In this document: one piece after another, positions 37,358-49,439 of the stretch
How the letters are laid out: each line of letters starts with the position of its first letter
How positions within the stretch are numbered: the first letter of the stretch is position 1
From: Siderastrea radians
Lineage: Eukaryota; Cnidaria; Anthozoa; Scleractinia; Rhizangiidae
Direction: 5' to 3'
Assembly (NCBI GenBank): GCA_964017195.1
Contig: OZ024900.1
Coordinates: forward strand, 33,434,641-33,498,640
Length of the DNA: 64,000 nucleotides
Translations under genes and position numbers: made by a program
The notes under the pieces: generated by a model
Databases searched by the model: none
What the model was told of the DNA's origin: nothing
What the model saw: the letters and a program-made list of their open reading frames with translations, nothing else

Positions 37358-39437
37358 TTAGGATTGGGCCCTAGATTTTTCTTCGATGACTATCCGGGAA
37401 ACTGAATACCACCCAGTGTAAGCATCACCCAAGGTACTCCCACTCGGACACTGGCCTACCCATAATTCCACTTTAACGGCGCCTTGTGGGATGTTCTCAC
37501 AGTAGCCCTCAAATGATCTGTGATGGTACAGATTGGGATTTCCAGATGACCAGTTGTTGTACACAACAGCTTCAATTGTCACTGGTCCACTGCATTCGTT
37601 ACCATTGAACTTGAAAAACCATCGGTTACACTTTGCATCGCCAATGACTCTCATATTTCCCTGGAAAGAGATTTTGAGTGCTGTACCGGACTGCAGCTTG
37701 TTAAACGAACAATCCTGCAGGAATGAAATAAAGGAAAACAGAGTCAGCTTATGAGTCTTGATGGTGTTAACCGTCAGATGGCTTTAATTTTAGTCGTGAA
37801 GCAATATATGGGGAGAGATTGTTTTACCGACAACCGTCAACGACGGGTGAAGAAACAAACGTCAAATTGATAAAATTTTAATAGCTAACTGACCAATAAG
37901 GTTAATTTTACTGTCAGGTCTAAAGGAGTTGGTTTTACCTTAAAAAAGTAGAAATTTACGTGCCTTCCCCAAAATGTTTCAAGTTAACCTTAGAACTTTG
38001 CCTTGGCTGTTTCAACAAACACGTACAAATGCCAACACTATTTCTTCAAATAATTCTCTCCTCTACAAAGTATTTTTTTCTCAGCGCATTTAGATACACA
38101 ATGCAAGCTAGAACTTTCTTTACGCAAAGTTAGTATAAAGCTGTTATTTAAACTTTGTTTTTCCATTACTTTTATCTTCGCCACTGGATATCTAAATAAG
38201 CACAGTAAGAAGTCATAGTTTAGACTGTCATTTAGAATTTGTTTTTCTATTACCTTGATCTTCCCGCTATCTCTTCCGTCGTTGTTTTTCCACGCACATT
38301 GTTTCCAGTTGGTTTGTGGTACTGCACTAGCTGGACTTGCTTTTACGCTTTCTCCTTTCTCTCCCTTGTCTCCTTTCTTTCCTTGAGCTCCCACAATTCC
38401 TGGCTCTCCTTTAATTCCCATCATTCCTGGTGGCCCGCTCTTCCCATGTGGTCCTTCGGGACCTCTCTCCCCTTTTGTACCCGGCATTCCTTGTGCTCCT
38501 TTGTCACCAGTTTGTCCTTTAGATCCATCCCTTCCCTGTGGACCTTGCACCCCCGGAACGCCAGGCATTCCCGGCATGCCATTTGATCCTGGGATGCCTG
38601 GAAAACCATGACCAATAATGGATTTCTGGAAAGTAAGTAGGATTTGATTAGACAACAAAACACAAGACCCAGTGTAAACTAAATCAAATAACAGTTAAAT
38701 CTACTTATGTTTACCAGCAATCTGTCAAACATTTCTGCGTGGGATTGATTATATAGAGATTGTCGTTCCGGGTAGAATGGGCAAAGTCCCCTATCTAAAA
38801 CTAACTAAAAACATTTAATTTAACCACCCGAGGATCTGGCACCGTATGTAACTTACAAGTGGCACTTTCAAGGAGTCGTTAGAAGTGCCGCTTCTAAGGA
38901 GTCTTACACGTGGGACTTTTCAGAGTCCTTAAAAGTGACACTTGTAAACAAAAATTGGAAGAGGCACTTTTAAGAGTAGTTAAAACAGGCGCTTATAAGT
39001 TCCAGTTTTAAGAGTCACTAAAGGTCAGTGGTACTTTTAAGAATCATCATAAGAGGAGCAGTGGCGACTTTAAAAGTCTTAGAGTGACCAATTAAAGAAG
39101 GAATCTTACGGTGGCGACTTTAAGCAATGTACTTTTATTAACGTTGGTTACAAAGTGTAGCGCGATTTGGGGGCTTTGCCCAGCTGTTGATAATTGTGAA
39201 AAAAAAAAACCACGGTGCTTTTATTAAAGAAGGGAATCCGAATGTACAAAGAAGGTGTAGTGAAGTTTTGAAAATTTGCCAGGATTATGATTACTTTAAC
39301 TGAGTAATTTTTTCTAGGTCAGCAGAGAGATTTTTTTTTTAATCTCATATAAATGATCGGTAAAAGTTGTCTCGGATGGGAGGATGACTCTTACCTAGGA
39401 CAACTTTTATCAATCAATCAATCAATCAATCAGTCAG

Positions 39438-39468
<31 letters not shown>

Positions 39469-40848
39469 CTCAATCACTCAATCTTGCAATCAAACAATCA
39501 ATCAACTTTATTGTCAATTGCCCTCCGGCCACCCACCCCCGTTACCGCCAACAACGGCAACACAGCTTGTTTTTGGCCATAAGAGAAGCTTATTTCTAGA
39601 CCTGAAGAAATAAGGACAGGGTACATCAAGAAAAGAAATAAACCTCTCTGCCACCTCACCCTCTAAATTTCTCTAAACTTGGATGGGTGGGTGGGAAAGA
39701 AAACGACGAGAGCGAAAACAGCGTACGTGTGTGCTACAGGAACGCGTAAGGAAAACTAAACTAATAACCTGGTAACCTTTGATCATGGGTGTGTCGCGTG
39801 GCGGCTGACAATTAATCCCTTTGCGCATGAGTGCTCAAAGAGGGACAATCATAATTACCGAGAGAACCCCAAGATTATCGATATAGACAGGCCATCGGTT
39901 ATCTTTTGTCTAGTCAAGGTGGGCAAAGAGGGAAAGGAATTGAAATTACAAGAGGCAACAAATAGAGGGTGAGAAATGGCCTGCCTTATTCGCTGCTGAA
40001 ATGAAAAGTAAACATAGCCCAGAAAACCTTCCTTATTAATTTGCTGAAATCTATCGTTTGATAGGCCCTGATCGCTTCAGGAATGTATAACAGCTCTCAG
40101 AAGCTTCCCGTACGAGCTGTTATACATTCCTGGTCATCTCTGAAGAGATTAGGGGCTACTAAACGACAAATTCGATCAAATTAATCTTAATCTTAAGATC
40201 TTTTTCGGCTATGTTTACTTTCATTTCAATAGGGCGTTTGAAAGACATGTTTGTGATAAGCTAAATATTTGAGTAGCAAAAACTTTAAGGAAATGAAATC
40301 TGTACCCGTTGTGTATATAGAACGAATCGTAGCTATCCGAAAATCCTTGCCTTCCATTTCCTTGAAAACGCCACAAAAAGTATAAATTAAGTTATCGAGG
40401 AACAAAAAGGATTTACAGACGGGAATCGTTCGGTGCCCTTGTGAGATGGAGAAATTTCTAAAATGCCTTTTATAAAATAGATTTGGTGCCTGCGAAAGAA
40501 AGAATACCTCAAGCCACAGAGAGAGACCTAAAATTGCCAGATAACTCATTTCTGATTTTTATGGATGACACGCAAACTCAATGTCGTCTATCTAGTTGCG
40601 GTAAATTTCTCTACTCTCCTGCTGGTTCTCATTTGTGGCAATATCTTCAGATTCCCGGAAACATTTGGCCTCTTCCTTGAACACTCCCATATTACAACCA
40701 GCTGAGTAAAATGTTGTGCGTTTGTACTAACCTCGCATAAATCTTTCGAAGCGTCGGTTTTCTGCTCAAGTGGTGGCTTTGTTGTTGTTGCCAGTGAACC
40801 CACTGACAAACAGAAGACCAACAAGACAGCGAAAAGTAACTTTGACAT
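37358..40848 (-). CDS. CTHRC1-like secreted collagen gene, copy 4 (intact)
   Basis: Exons: 40732-40848 (39 aa; alternative in-frame ATG at 40869), 38254-38625 (124 aa), 37358-37714 (118 aa plus stop); about 281 aa. The exon 1 donor is GTTAGT where its sisters have GTCAGT. The signal peptide is the M-S-K-L-L type as in copy 3, then K-P-P-L-E-Q-K-T-D. Exon 2: acceptor TTTCCAG, K-S-I-I-G-H, 29 Gly-X-Y triplets, Q-C-A-W (not Q-C-V-W). Exon 3 keeps K-C-N-R-W-F-F-K-F, E-C-S-G-P, Y-C-E-N-I, W-V-G-Q-C-P-S-G and V-S-R-I-V-I-E-E. The 3' end of exon 2 and first ~40 bp of intron 2 resemble copy 1, then a second exon-2 tail (A-K-I-K, GTAATG donor) follows at 38159-38185: a recombination scar. Intron 1 carries a MITE, a TCAA microsatellite and the 1-kb hairpin. 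Confidence 0.86.
38778..39182. mobile_element. ~405-bp MITE in intron 1 of copy 4
   Basis: Ends TGGGCAAAGTCCCC (38778) and GGGGGCTTTGCCCA (to 39182) are inverted repeats. The interior (38850-39140) is built of ~30-bp degenerate units ('agtggcacttttaagagtc'), and sister introns lack the segment. Confidence 0.7.
39410..39505. repeat. (TCAA)n microsatellite
   Basis: Almost uninterrupted TCAA/TCAG repeats from 39410 to about 39482, then degenerate to 39505. The 86-codon ORF with S-I-N-Q repeats is this tract. Confidence 0.92.
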
Positions 40849-41146
40849 GCCAAAGAATGCGCGAACCATCTGCGTCTGCTGTGAGGATATGCCAGATATG
40901 TGCTTGTTTTTCAAAAACAGCTCTTTTGATAAACGGCTGAATTTGATTGATGTGTCTTTCAGAAGAAGAATGCCGAAGAATGTTGGTGATTTGCCATCAT
41001 GGTTGTTACTAAGCACATGAGAGTCCCCATACTAAAGCGGGTTAATTGAAAAGACCTTGGGACTCCATGCCAAGTAAATCAGAGCATTAAGGCCCCGACT
41101 ACTGAAGCATGGTAAAGAATCCGCCAGCACTGTGTGCCTACCGTAA

Positions 41147-41566
41147 TCCGGCGGGGGGGGGGGGGGGTTGTGAAGGGTATGGTTTTCAATCAGATTGGTA
41201 TAGAAAAGGGTACAAAACTCAGGGCGTTTTGGTCTACAAAAGGGTATCTGATTACCGGGAAACTAATAGGTGGTGTGAAAAAGTTAGACCAAAATGGGTT
41301 TGAGAAACTCGCAAATATAAAATCTGAATGGAATCGTGACAACTTTGTTGATCGAGAGATGGTTTTCCATTAAAAGGTTAAAGTGGTTAAATTTCTGATA
41401 GATTGCTGGAAATTGCTGGGATTGCTGGGATAGGGTAGGGATTTTTAGCATCTAGTCTAGAAAGGGTTGCAAAAACGACCTGAAAGTGGTCTGGTGTAGG
41501 TTAAGGGTTTCAGAGTCCCAACGGCACACCCCCCTACCAAACTTTTTCCGTGTACCCCCTCCCCGG
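41147..41566. mobile_element. Inserted repeat with poly-G/GTAC inverted ends (copy 4 upstream)
   Basis: Starts 'ccggcggggggggg' and ends 'gtaccccctccccgg', an imperfect inverted repeat. It is paralogous to 30345-30760 in the same flank of copy 3, so the insertion predates that duplication. No ORF of note. Confidence 0.6.
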
Positions 41567-41599
41567 CATTGTAATGAAACAATTTTAATTCAATTTTTA

Positions 41600-43800
41600 C
41601 CTAATTTTTTTGACATTTTATTCGGCGACTGTCTGTTAATTTGATTGAGGTGTCATTCAGAAGCTGAATATTGGTGATTTGCCATCATGATTGTCACCTA
41701 GCACATTAGAGTCCCAAGCGACCTCAGGGCTTCGTGCCAGGTAAAGGAGGGTTTCAAAGCCCCCAAAATACATAGGCATGGTGAAGATTACGCTAACACT
41801 CTGCCCTCTACTGTAACAATAATTCCCGATTTTTCAGGGGTGATATTCTCTATTTTAAGGCTAAATTTGATTATGTGTCAGTCGGACACTGCATATTGTT
41901 AAACTGCCGTTCATTGTGACATATCATGTTATAGCCCCCAGCAAAGGGGTTGAGGACTTCATCATCCAGGATTAAGGATTCCATAATAAAGCTGATATGA
42001 TTGATATGCCGTTCATTGTGACATATCACGTTGGAGACCCCAGCAAGGGGGTTAAGGACTCCATAATCTGGGTTTTCCCAAGAAATATGCATTACTGGAA
42101 AAGCAATCAATAACTTGGTCTAAGTGTCCTAGTGTTACCTATTACATGAAACGCTACAATTGGTAAAAGATAAGTTAAAAAATAAAAGGAATACATTTAA
42201 CGAATAAGAATTGATAGAAGTAAATGATGTTACGGAAGTTGAAACCCAGGGCTTCTAATTCTATTGTTTTCGCCAGAACAAAATATCTATATCAATTGAT
42301 TTCTTATCTCAGTCTCATATTCGAGCAAAATCATAATTCAGTCGCAAACACTTTTTCACCAAAAAAATAGACAAAGCAAACGCAAAAATATTAACGTGGA
42401 AGGAGAGTGAGGGGTTGGGGGTGGGGGAATTTCTGTCCTTGACCACCCTCCTACCCAGACAGTTAACCAGTCAGGGTTTAATTTTGCCCCTTTGATTCTC
42501 CACCAGTGTACTTTTTACGGTGGGTTTACGGGGTGGTCTGTGCAAAAGGGCTGCCATGGTTTTACGCTGGCTGTAAAAAGGAATTGGAAAATTGTAAGAT
42601 ATGCAACGGCTTGATTTCTAAGAAACTTTCTTGTGGCTTACGATTTACTGCTTGGATACACAGTGTATTTTTCAATCTCCTTGTGATCTACGTTATCCTT
42701 CGGAGCTGCAAGATACGGACGAGCGTTTAAGGTTTTCTGATCTTCTACTAATTGTTAAGTTAAACTCGTGCGTATTCCATGTAGCTGCAGTTCATTGTTG
42801 AGAATAAACGACTTCGACAATTCGCCACACTGCACTCGTAAAAGGCCTTTGTTCTTATGGAACTCTCATGTGCGGCTGCCAATTTTAGCAGCTTGGCCGC
42901 CATTGCTTGGGATCGAAAAAGAAAGATTTTACAGCCTGGCACCGTGACTTTTGAAAACGAACCTGCTTTTACTCACAGTTTAATTTTTGGATTTACGTCT
43001 TCATGTCTTCTACGCCATTTATTTAGAGCGTTACAACAAAATATCAAGAAATCTGCTGGAAAGAGGAAACGGAACTGCAAAGTGTACGCTATCATGATCA
43101 ACAACTCTGTTTTTCGTCATGGCCTTTATTGTTCCCCTCACGTACATGTTAGTGACCTACACTAAGATCGCTGTTAGTTTATGGAAAAGAAGAAGAAAGG
43201 AAAAATTCACGGTGCAGTAGCTATGTGTAAAGCAAACCAACCCTCTTGATAGCAAGTGCTTTTACAGTTTTCGCTGTATCCTGGAGTTCCAATTTTATCG
43301 TGGATCACCGGCTTAGAGTGTCTAGAGTTCTCCAAGGCGATGTTATGTTGCAAATCTTGTGCCTGACTGCACAGGCCTCGAATGTCGTGTCTAAATCCTG
43401 CCGTTTATGCTTTTTTTTTTGCCCGAAGTTTCAGAAAAACTGCTTTACATTTTGCTGTTGTTTTTCATGTTGCGTGTATTTTCGTCGTCGTTCCCGTTAT
43501 GGAGTAATCGAGGGCAAGAGGTCTTTTAACTGAACTTCCGTTCACACGAACAAACGTGATAAGCCATACCAGCTTATAAGACAGCTAAACGAGCTACACC
43601 CACTTAACTTAACTTAAGTGACAAACTGAGATATAAAAGTCTACATTTTAGACAAGTTTCAAAAGCTTTTTCACTTATGGTTTCATATATAGAATGTTCA
43701 AGTCATCACACATCAATAACCAACCTCATTACACAATACAAAGTCATTTTTATAAAGTGCACCCCTGCCATCTCGACCTTCTCGCTATTTTGACTAGAAG
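41600..43800. repeat. Array spacer between copies 4 and 5, no gene seen
   Basis: Carries the 'gacatatcacgttggagacc' blocks (41930-42060, the uninverted version) and the 'caggcctcgaatgtcgtgtc' block (43373). Short ORFs here are not conserved in frame among the paralogous spacers. Confidence 0.55.
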
Positions 43801-43829
43801 CCCGTTTTCCTTCGACACAGTGGTTTCGA

Positions 43830-44145
43830 ACGTAACAATTTCCCCACTCACTCCCCTGTTCGTCATCCCCCGCTCTTTCCCCTGTTTGTAATAATTTCCC
43901 TACTCCCTCCCCTGTTCGTAATAATTCGGCCACTCCCTTCCCTGTTCGTAATAATTCCGCACCCCCTCGCTTGTTCATTATAATTTCCCCACTCCTCCCC
44001 TGTTCGTAATAATTCCCCACCCCTCTCTTGTTCGTAATAAATTCCCCACTCCTCCCCTGTTCGTTATAATTCCCCACCCCTCTCTTGTTCGTAATAATTT
44101 CTCCACTCCTCCCCTGTTCGTAATAATTCCCCCATTCCTTCCTTG
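43830..44145. repeat. GTTCGTAATAATTCC minisatellite (gene 5 3' flank)
   Basis: About ten units of 25-30 bp; the longest allele in the window. Recent higher-order duplication is visible: 'cccctgttcgt(a/t)ataattc' alternates with 'ctctcttgttcgtaataa'. The 150-codon minus ORF over it is a repeat translation. Confidence 0.88.
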
Positions 44146-44878
44146 TAGTACCTGCCACGCAAGCTATTTGTAATAACTGAAATATCCGTACAAGCGAGGT
44201 GTTCGGAAAGCGACAGTTGACTGCAGCTTGTGCAAAACTAAAGGGAGATCTTTGTACACATTACGCTTGAATTTTGTGACTATTACGCTAGCGCTCATGC
44301 TCAATGGTTAAAAAATCTCAAACTTGAGTTTTTACTTCTACAGTTTAAAACGTCATTTTTAAAGATTTAGTACCAGCAAATCGCAAAAACTAAGGTAACA
44401 TGCGCTTCGGGAAACACTGGTGTGGTAAAAAAAAACTAGAAAAGAAAATCCGAAGGATAGGGGCGTGTAAGAGGTCAGTGACGACCCCAGGTTTTTAAAA
44501 AGCCAATAAAGCAATTTGCATTAAAATTGTGGGCCCTAGAGGTTTTAAGTGTCGATAGCTATAGGTCTTCGCTGGGTCAAACTCTTTATGGTAAATAAAC
44601 CTGTCTATCAAAACATTAGAAAACGATCTCTTTTGCAAATTTCAATGAAGTCACTTTTCAGTTAATGCGAGAAATGGATGCGTTGTGGCAGGAAACTTAA
44701 CGGAACTAGCAGCAAGTTTATTTAATGAAATTTTCTTTCTTACATAGACGTAAACTACTCTTAATCTTTCACAATGCTTTCAATTATTACAGCGTTTTAC
44801 CTTAAAGCGCTCTATCTAGACGTTTCGCAAAACGATCACTTTATCTAGTGCAAGTAGTACAGTTTCCAACGTCATGTT

Positions 44879-47496
44879 TTAGGACTGAGGCCTAGCTACT
44901 TCTTCGATGATAATCCGGGACACTGCAATCCATCCAGTGTTCGCATTACCCAAGGTGTAGCTACCACACTGGCCAACCCATAATTCCACTCTAACCGCGC
45001 CCTGTGGGATGTTCTCACAGTAGCCCTCAAATGATCGGTGATGAAGCAGATTGGGACTCCCGGATGGCCATCTGTTGTACACAACAGCCTCAATTGTCAT
45101 TGGTCCACTGCATTCGTTACCACTGAACTTGAAGTACCAGCGGTTACACTTTTCACCCGAGCCATAGACTCTCATTACTCCTTGGAAAGAGACTTTAAGT
45201 GCCGTATCAGACTGTAGCTTGTTAAAAGAACAGTCCTGTACGAATAAAATCAATCCGGAAACGTAGTCAAGTTGAGAGAGTATTAATGGGATTTACCGTC
45301 AAATGACTCAAATGACTTCAGTGTTGTTCTTAAAGCGATACATGAAGACATATAATTTTCCCGCCAACTGTCAAAAAAGGGTAAAGCAACAAACGTCACA
45401 TTGATGAAATTTTGATAGTAAACTGACCAATAAGTTTAATTTTTACTGTCAACTGTAATTGGTTGGTCTGAACGAGTTTCACCGTCAAAACGTCTGGAAA
45501 TTGGAAAATGTCACGCTAAAATACTTTTTCTTTTATCACCAAATAACTGATATCCCTCGTCAAGAATTATGTTATCACTCTTGTCATAAAGGTTTATGAA
45601 AGAAAAAACGTGAAAATACAGCGGGTTATGTTAACCTCAAAGGCTTGCCTCGGCTCTTTTAAGAAACATGCATAAAAACATACGTTTTTGGCATTGAAAT
45701 GCTAAAACTGTTTCTCTACGTAATTCTTTCGTCTAAACGGTTTTTTTTTCTTTGCGCTTAGATACAAAACGAAAGCTCGAACTTTCTTTTCACAATCTAA
45801 TTTTAAAGCTATCATGTTAACTTTGTTTTTCCATTACTTTTATCTTCCCGTTGTTAGTTCCGTCCTGTTTATTCCACACACATTGTTTCCAGTTGGTTTG
45901 TGGCACTGCACTTGCCGGACTTGCTTTTACGCTTTCTCCTTTCTCTCCCTTGTCTCCTTTCTTTCCTTGAGCTCCCACATTTCCCGATTCTCCTTTAATT
46001 CCCATCATTCCTGTCGGCCCGCTCTTTCCACGAGGCCCCTGGGGACCTCTCTCCCCTTTTGGACCCGGCATTCCTTGTGCTCCTTTGTCACCAGCTTGTC
46101 CTTTAGATCCATCCCTTCCCTGTGGACCTTGCGACCCCGGAACGCCAGGCATTCCCGGCATGCCATTTGATCCTGGAATGCCTGGAAAACCATGACCAAT
46201 GATGGATTTCTAGAAAATAAGTAGGATTTGATCAGGCAACAAAACACAGGACCAAAAGCAAAACAAATCACAGTTAATCTTCCCTCGTGTACCAGAAATG
46301 TGTCAAACATCGGCGTGGGACTGATTCTACAGAGAATTGTTTTTGCACATAGAGGGGTCAATCAATGATACTGAATGAAAAAAAGAAAATAAAAAATAAT
46401 CCGAAGGAAGTGACGTAAAGAGGTTTTGAATATTTATGTAGGTTTAAGATAACTATTTATAAAGTAATTTGCATCGGTCAGCCGAACAATTTCTCTGATA
46501 TAAACGAGGGTATGGAGGGTGACCCCTCCACCCAGGAAAACTTTTATCTACGTAAACAGGCCATCAGTTATTTAATGGATGGACAAAGTGAGAAAGGAAA
46601 CTGTATGGGAGGCGGAAAAGAGGGCGAGAAATGACCTGCTTGCATTGTTCGCTCTTTAGAGATTGGGTGAAGTAGCAGCTGTCAGTAAGCTCTTTACAGC
46701 CGAATGGCTTAAGAACATTATAGCTCTAAAAGATTAAGCTTCGTTTGAGCCTAAACTAAACAACGCAGCTGCTGCATTTGAAAAACAGTGAAATTAAAAG
46801 AACCTTATGAGCTTAATTTTAATTAATCCTTCTGATAATCTTAAAAGAAGCTTATGAGTATATATATAAGCTTCTTATAAATTAAAGCTTATGAGAGCTG
46901 CTGTACATTAATTCCTGAAGACAGATCAGGGGCTGTTTTTAAGCTGCTTGGCACAACTATATAATACTCCTTAGGTAATACTCTGTGTAAAATTAATCCC
47001 AAAAATCTGGAATGTTCTTTCTGTCTTCCTTATAAGGTTCAAAAAAATGTAACCCCGTTTAAAGCTAGTTTCAGTAGAAAGAGTTGTGTCATGTGCACAT
47101 TGCTCTTGAGTTAGAAAATGTTCAAAAACATTTGAGGATAGCGAAGAATAGTGTTGTCTTCTAGCTCGGGTTGCTATCCTAATACAAACTACAAAAGCAA
47201 AACGTCCATAAAATTTCAAACTTGTGCTATTTGGAGTAAATTTTTCGAATCTCTTGGTTCGAATTTGTGCCAATATCTTCATATTCCCCCCAAAATTTGC
47301 CCTCTATCCAAAACCAGGTCTTCTTCAAGGTTGTCACCCATGTTACAACAAGATGAGCAAAATGTTGTGCAATTGTACTGACCTCGCATAAATCTTTCGA
47401 AGCGTCGGTTTTCTGTTGAACTTGTGGTTTTGTTGTTGTTGCCAGTGAACCCACTGACAAACAGATAACTAACAAGACAGCAAAGTACCGTGCCAT
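44879..47496 (-). CDS. CTHRC1-like secreted collagen gene, copy 5 (intact)
   Basis: Exons: 47383-47496 (38 aa, M-A-R-Y-F-A-V signal peptide, then K-P-Q-V-Q-Q-K-T-D and D-L-C-E), 45838-46209 (124 aa), 44879-45235 (118 aa plus stop); about 280 aa, phase 0 throughout. The ATG at 47496 is chosen because the hydrophobic core follows directly; the open frame continues upstream to an ATG at 47565 but would hide the signal peptide. Exon 2 has 29 uninterrupted Gly-X-Y triplets, with Q-G-P and G-P-T variants. Exon 3 has the C-G-S-Y-T-L-G variant shared with copy 1 and keeps K-C-N-R-W-Y-F-K-F and V-S-R-I-I-I-E-E. Acceptors TTTCTAG and TCGTACAG, donors GTCAGT and GTAATG. Closest by eye to copy 1 in exon 3 and copy 2 in exon 1, suggesting exon-level exchange. 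Confidence 0.87.
46578..46795 (+). pseudogene. Broken paralogue of the small antisense ORF
   Basis: Matches 29120-29338 closely (ATGGACAAAGTGAGAAAGGA start) but has TAG in place of a Leu/Arg region near 46655 and TAA near 46736. Whatever the ORF encodes, this copy is not open. Confidence 0.35.
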
Positions 47497-47786
47497 GGTA
47501 AAGAATACGCCAATACAACACTCTACTTCTGCAGTGATGATGTCAAATACGTGCTTGTTTTTCAAGAGCGAGTCTTTATTTCCGCATGGAACTTGATTGA
47601 TGTGTCACTCAGAAACTGAATACTAGTGATTTGTCACCATGATTGGCATAAATGAAAGGCCCTCAGGGCTCCGTGCCAAGTAAAGCGGGGCATCAAGGAC
47701 CCAAAATACACAGGCATGGTAAAGATTACGCCGGCACTCTGCCCTCTAATGTAATTACATTTCCCGATTTTTTAAGGGTGTCTTAA

Positions 47787-48788
47787 GGCGGTCTTACACT
47801 CAGAAAAGGTGATGTTAGGTTGCAAAAGTCACTTTTTTTTAAATGGCAAAATTGTAAACTTTAAACACTTGGAAATGCTGTCTTGAAATAATCTCTCTCG
47901 ATTTCCAGCATTAAAGCAGCGAGATTTAAGAAATCTAATCAGCAGTATGCGACTTTTTCCATAGCAGCGGCCATAGCAACAATTGCTTACATTTATTAAA
48001 TGCGCACAAACAAGCCTCAATAAGAACATTACCCCCCCCCCCCCCCTCCCGCCTCTCTGTAAAATAACATCTGGTACTACTGTGGAGAAACAACTGACTG
48101 AGGAGAGAGTCCTGAGGTCCGAGTTTTAACCGACAAAACATGACCCAAATCTTACAGAAACGATGGTTTTTGCATCAAATTAACATTCAGCTTGTATTTT
48201 AGTGTGGCAACTTGAATTTGACAATAGCTTTAGGATAATGAGCGACGGATAAACTGTCTAGCATCCGTTCCCTTATCTTTAAGACTGTTTTTCTCCAATA
48301 ACAGAATTTCTCGAACTGAATGAACTTTTGAGCACGATATCTCCGGGGCATTGTAACCTAGTGTTCTGAAATTTTCAGGAAGATTAAAGGACTTAATTTC
48401 CTAGGTCGTAAACCTAAAAAATGCTCACGATCTTGAACTGCTTGTCAGTAAGTGAATCCTTGCTCTCTTTTTTATTTCCTTCTACCTTACTTTCTGGGAA
48501 AAAAAATAATAAAAATAAATTCGAAAGAGGCCAAGCTGCTTAATTTTCGAGGTTTAGCCCCTGAATAATTCATCTGTCGACAGATCTAAGTTGATTTCAT
48601 ACTTATCCAACCGTGCATTAGTTAGACATCGTGCTTACAATGAACCCCCTGTTTTTTTACTGAGAAGGCTGGTTAATCATTAACTATTATGTCATTGAAG
48701 TCAGGACGTGAATCCCCATAAAATGATGGTAAGAGTCTCCAGCAAAGTTCTTTTCTAAAGAAATTCACTTTTTCGGTATAAGACCACC
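47787..48788. mobile_element. 1.0-kb DNA element with GGCGGTCTTA/GGTGGTCTTA ends and TTAA duplication
   Basis: The left end GGCGGTCTTACAC follows TTAA (47783-47786), and the right end, reverse complement GGTGGTCTTATACCG, precedes TTAA (48789-48792). Sister copy 2 has the uninterrupted site ('agtcttaatcttaagactaa', 22668-22690). The 1002-bp interior has no transposase-sized ORF; the longest are 60-70 codons. A poly-C tract lies near 48032. Probably non-autonomous, mobilised by a TTAA-specific transposase (piggyBac-, Kolobok- or Academ-like; not resolved). Confidence 0.8.
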
Positions 48789-49152
48789 TTAATTTTAAGA
48801 CTAAATTTGATTGATGTGTACATGTCTGTCGGACACTGCTTATTGTTGAACTCTCATCCATTGTCACACATCAAATGAGAATCCCCTGCAAAGGGGTTAA
48901 GCGCCCCATATTTCGACTCCCTAACGAAATATGATTGATGTGTCAGTCGGACACTGCATATTGTTGATTTGCCGTCCATTGTGACATATCATATTAGAGT
49001 CCCAAACGGATGGATTAAGGACTCCAAAATCCGGCATTTCTCCAAGAAATATGCATTACTGGAAAAACAATCAATAACTTGGTTAAGGTGTCAGAGTGTT
49101 GATCACGTGAAACGCTAAAATTGATGGAAGAGAAATGAGAAAATAAAAGGAA

Positions 49153-49432
49153 TAATAATAATAATAATAATTTAGAACTTATATAGCGCATTTTCTATGT
49201 GAATATAATCAAATGCGCTTTACAAGCAAGTCAGGGAATTGGAATTTGGAAATGTTGGTTTTTATGGAGAGAGGAAAACCGGAGAACCCGGAGAAAAACC
49301 CTCGGAGCAAGGACGACAACCAACAACAAACTCAACTCACATATGACACCGAGACCGGGAATCGAACCCGAGCCACATTGGTGGAAGGCGAGTGCTCTCA
49401 CCACTGCGCCGTCCCTGCTCCCGCAAGAGTGA
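49153..49432 (-). mobile_element. tRNA-derived SINE
   Basis: On the minus strand the head carries a tRNA-like A box (GGCGCAGTGGTGAGAGC, 49394-49410) and B box (GGTTCGATTCC, 49358-49368), then a body and a tail ending at (ATT)n (49153-49170). Sister spacers at 31384 and 42188 read 'aaaggaata(c/t)atttaacg' without the insert, and GAATA occurs at both sides, giving a plausible target duplication. Confidence 0.82.
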
Positions 49433-49439
49433 ATACATG

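Noticed and set aside
49340..49425. Possible tRNA gene
   Set aside because: A and B boxes are present, but the element continues into a SINE body with an (ATT)n tail and lacks a convincing acceptor stem, so it is a tRNA-derived SINE.
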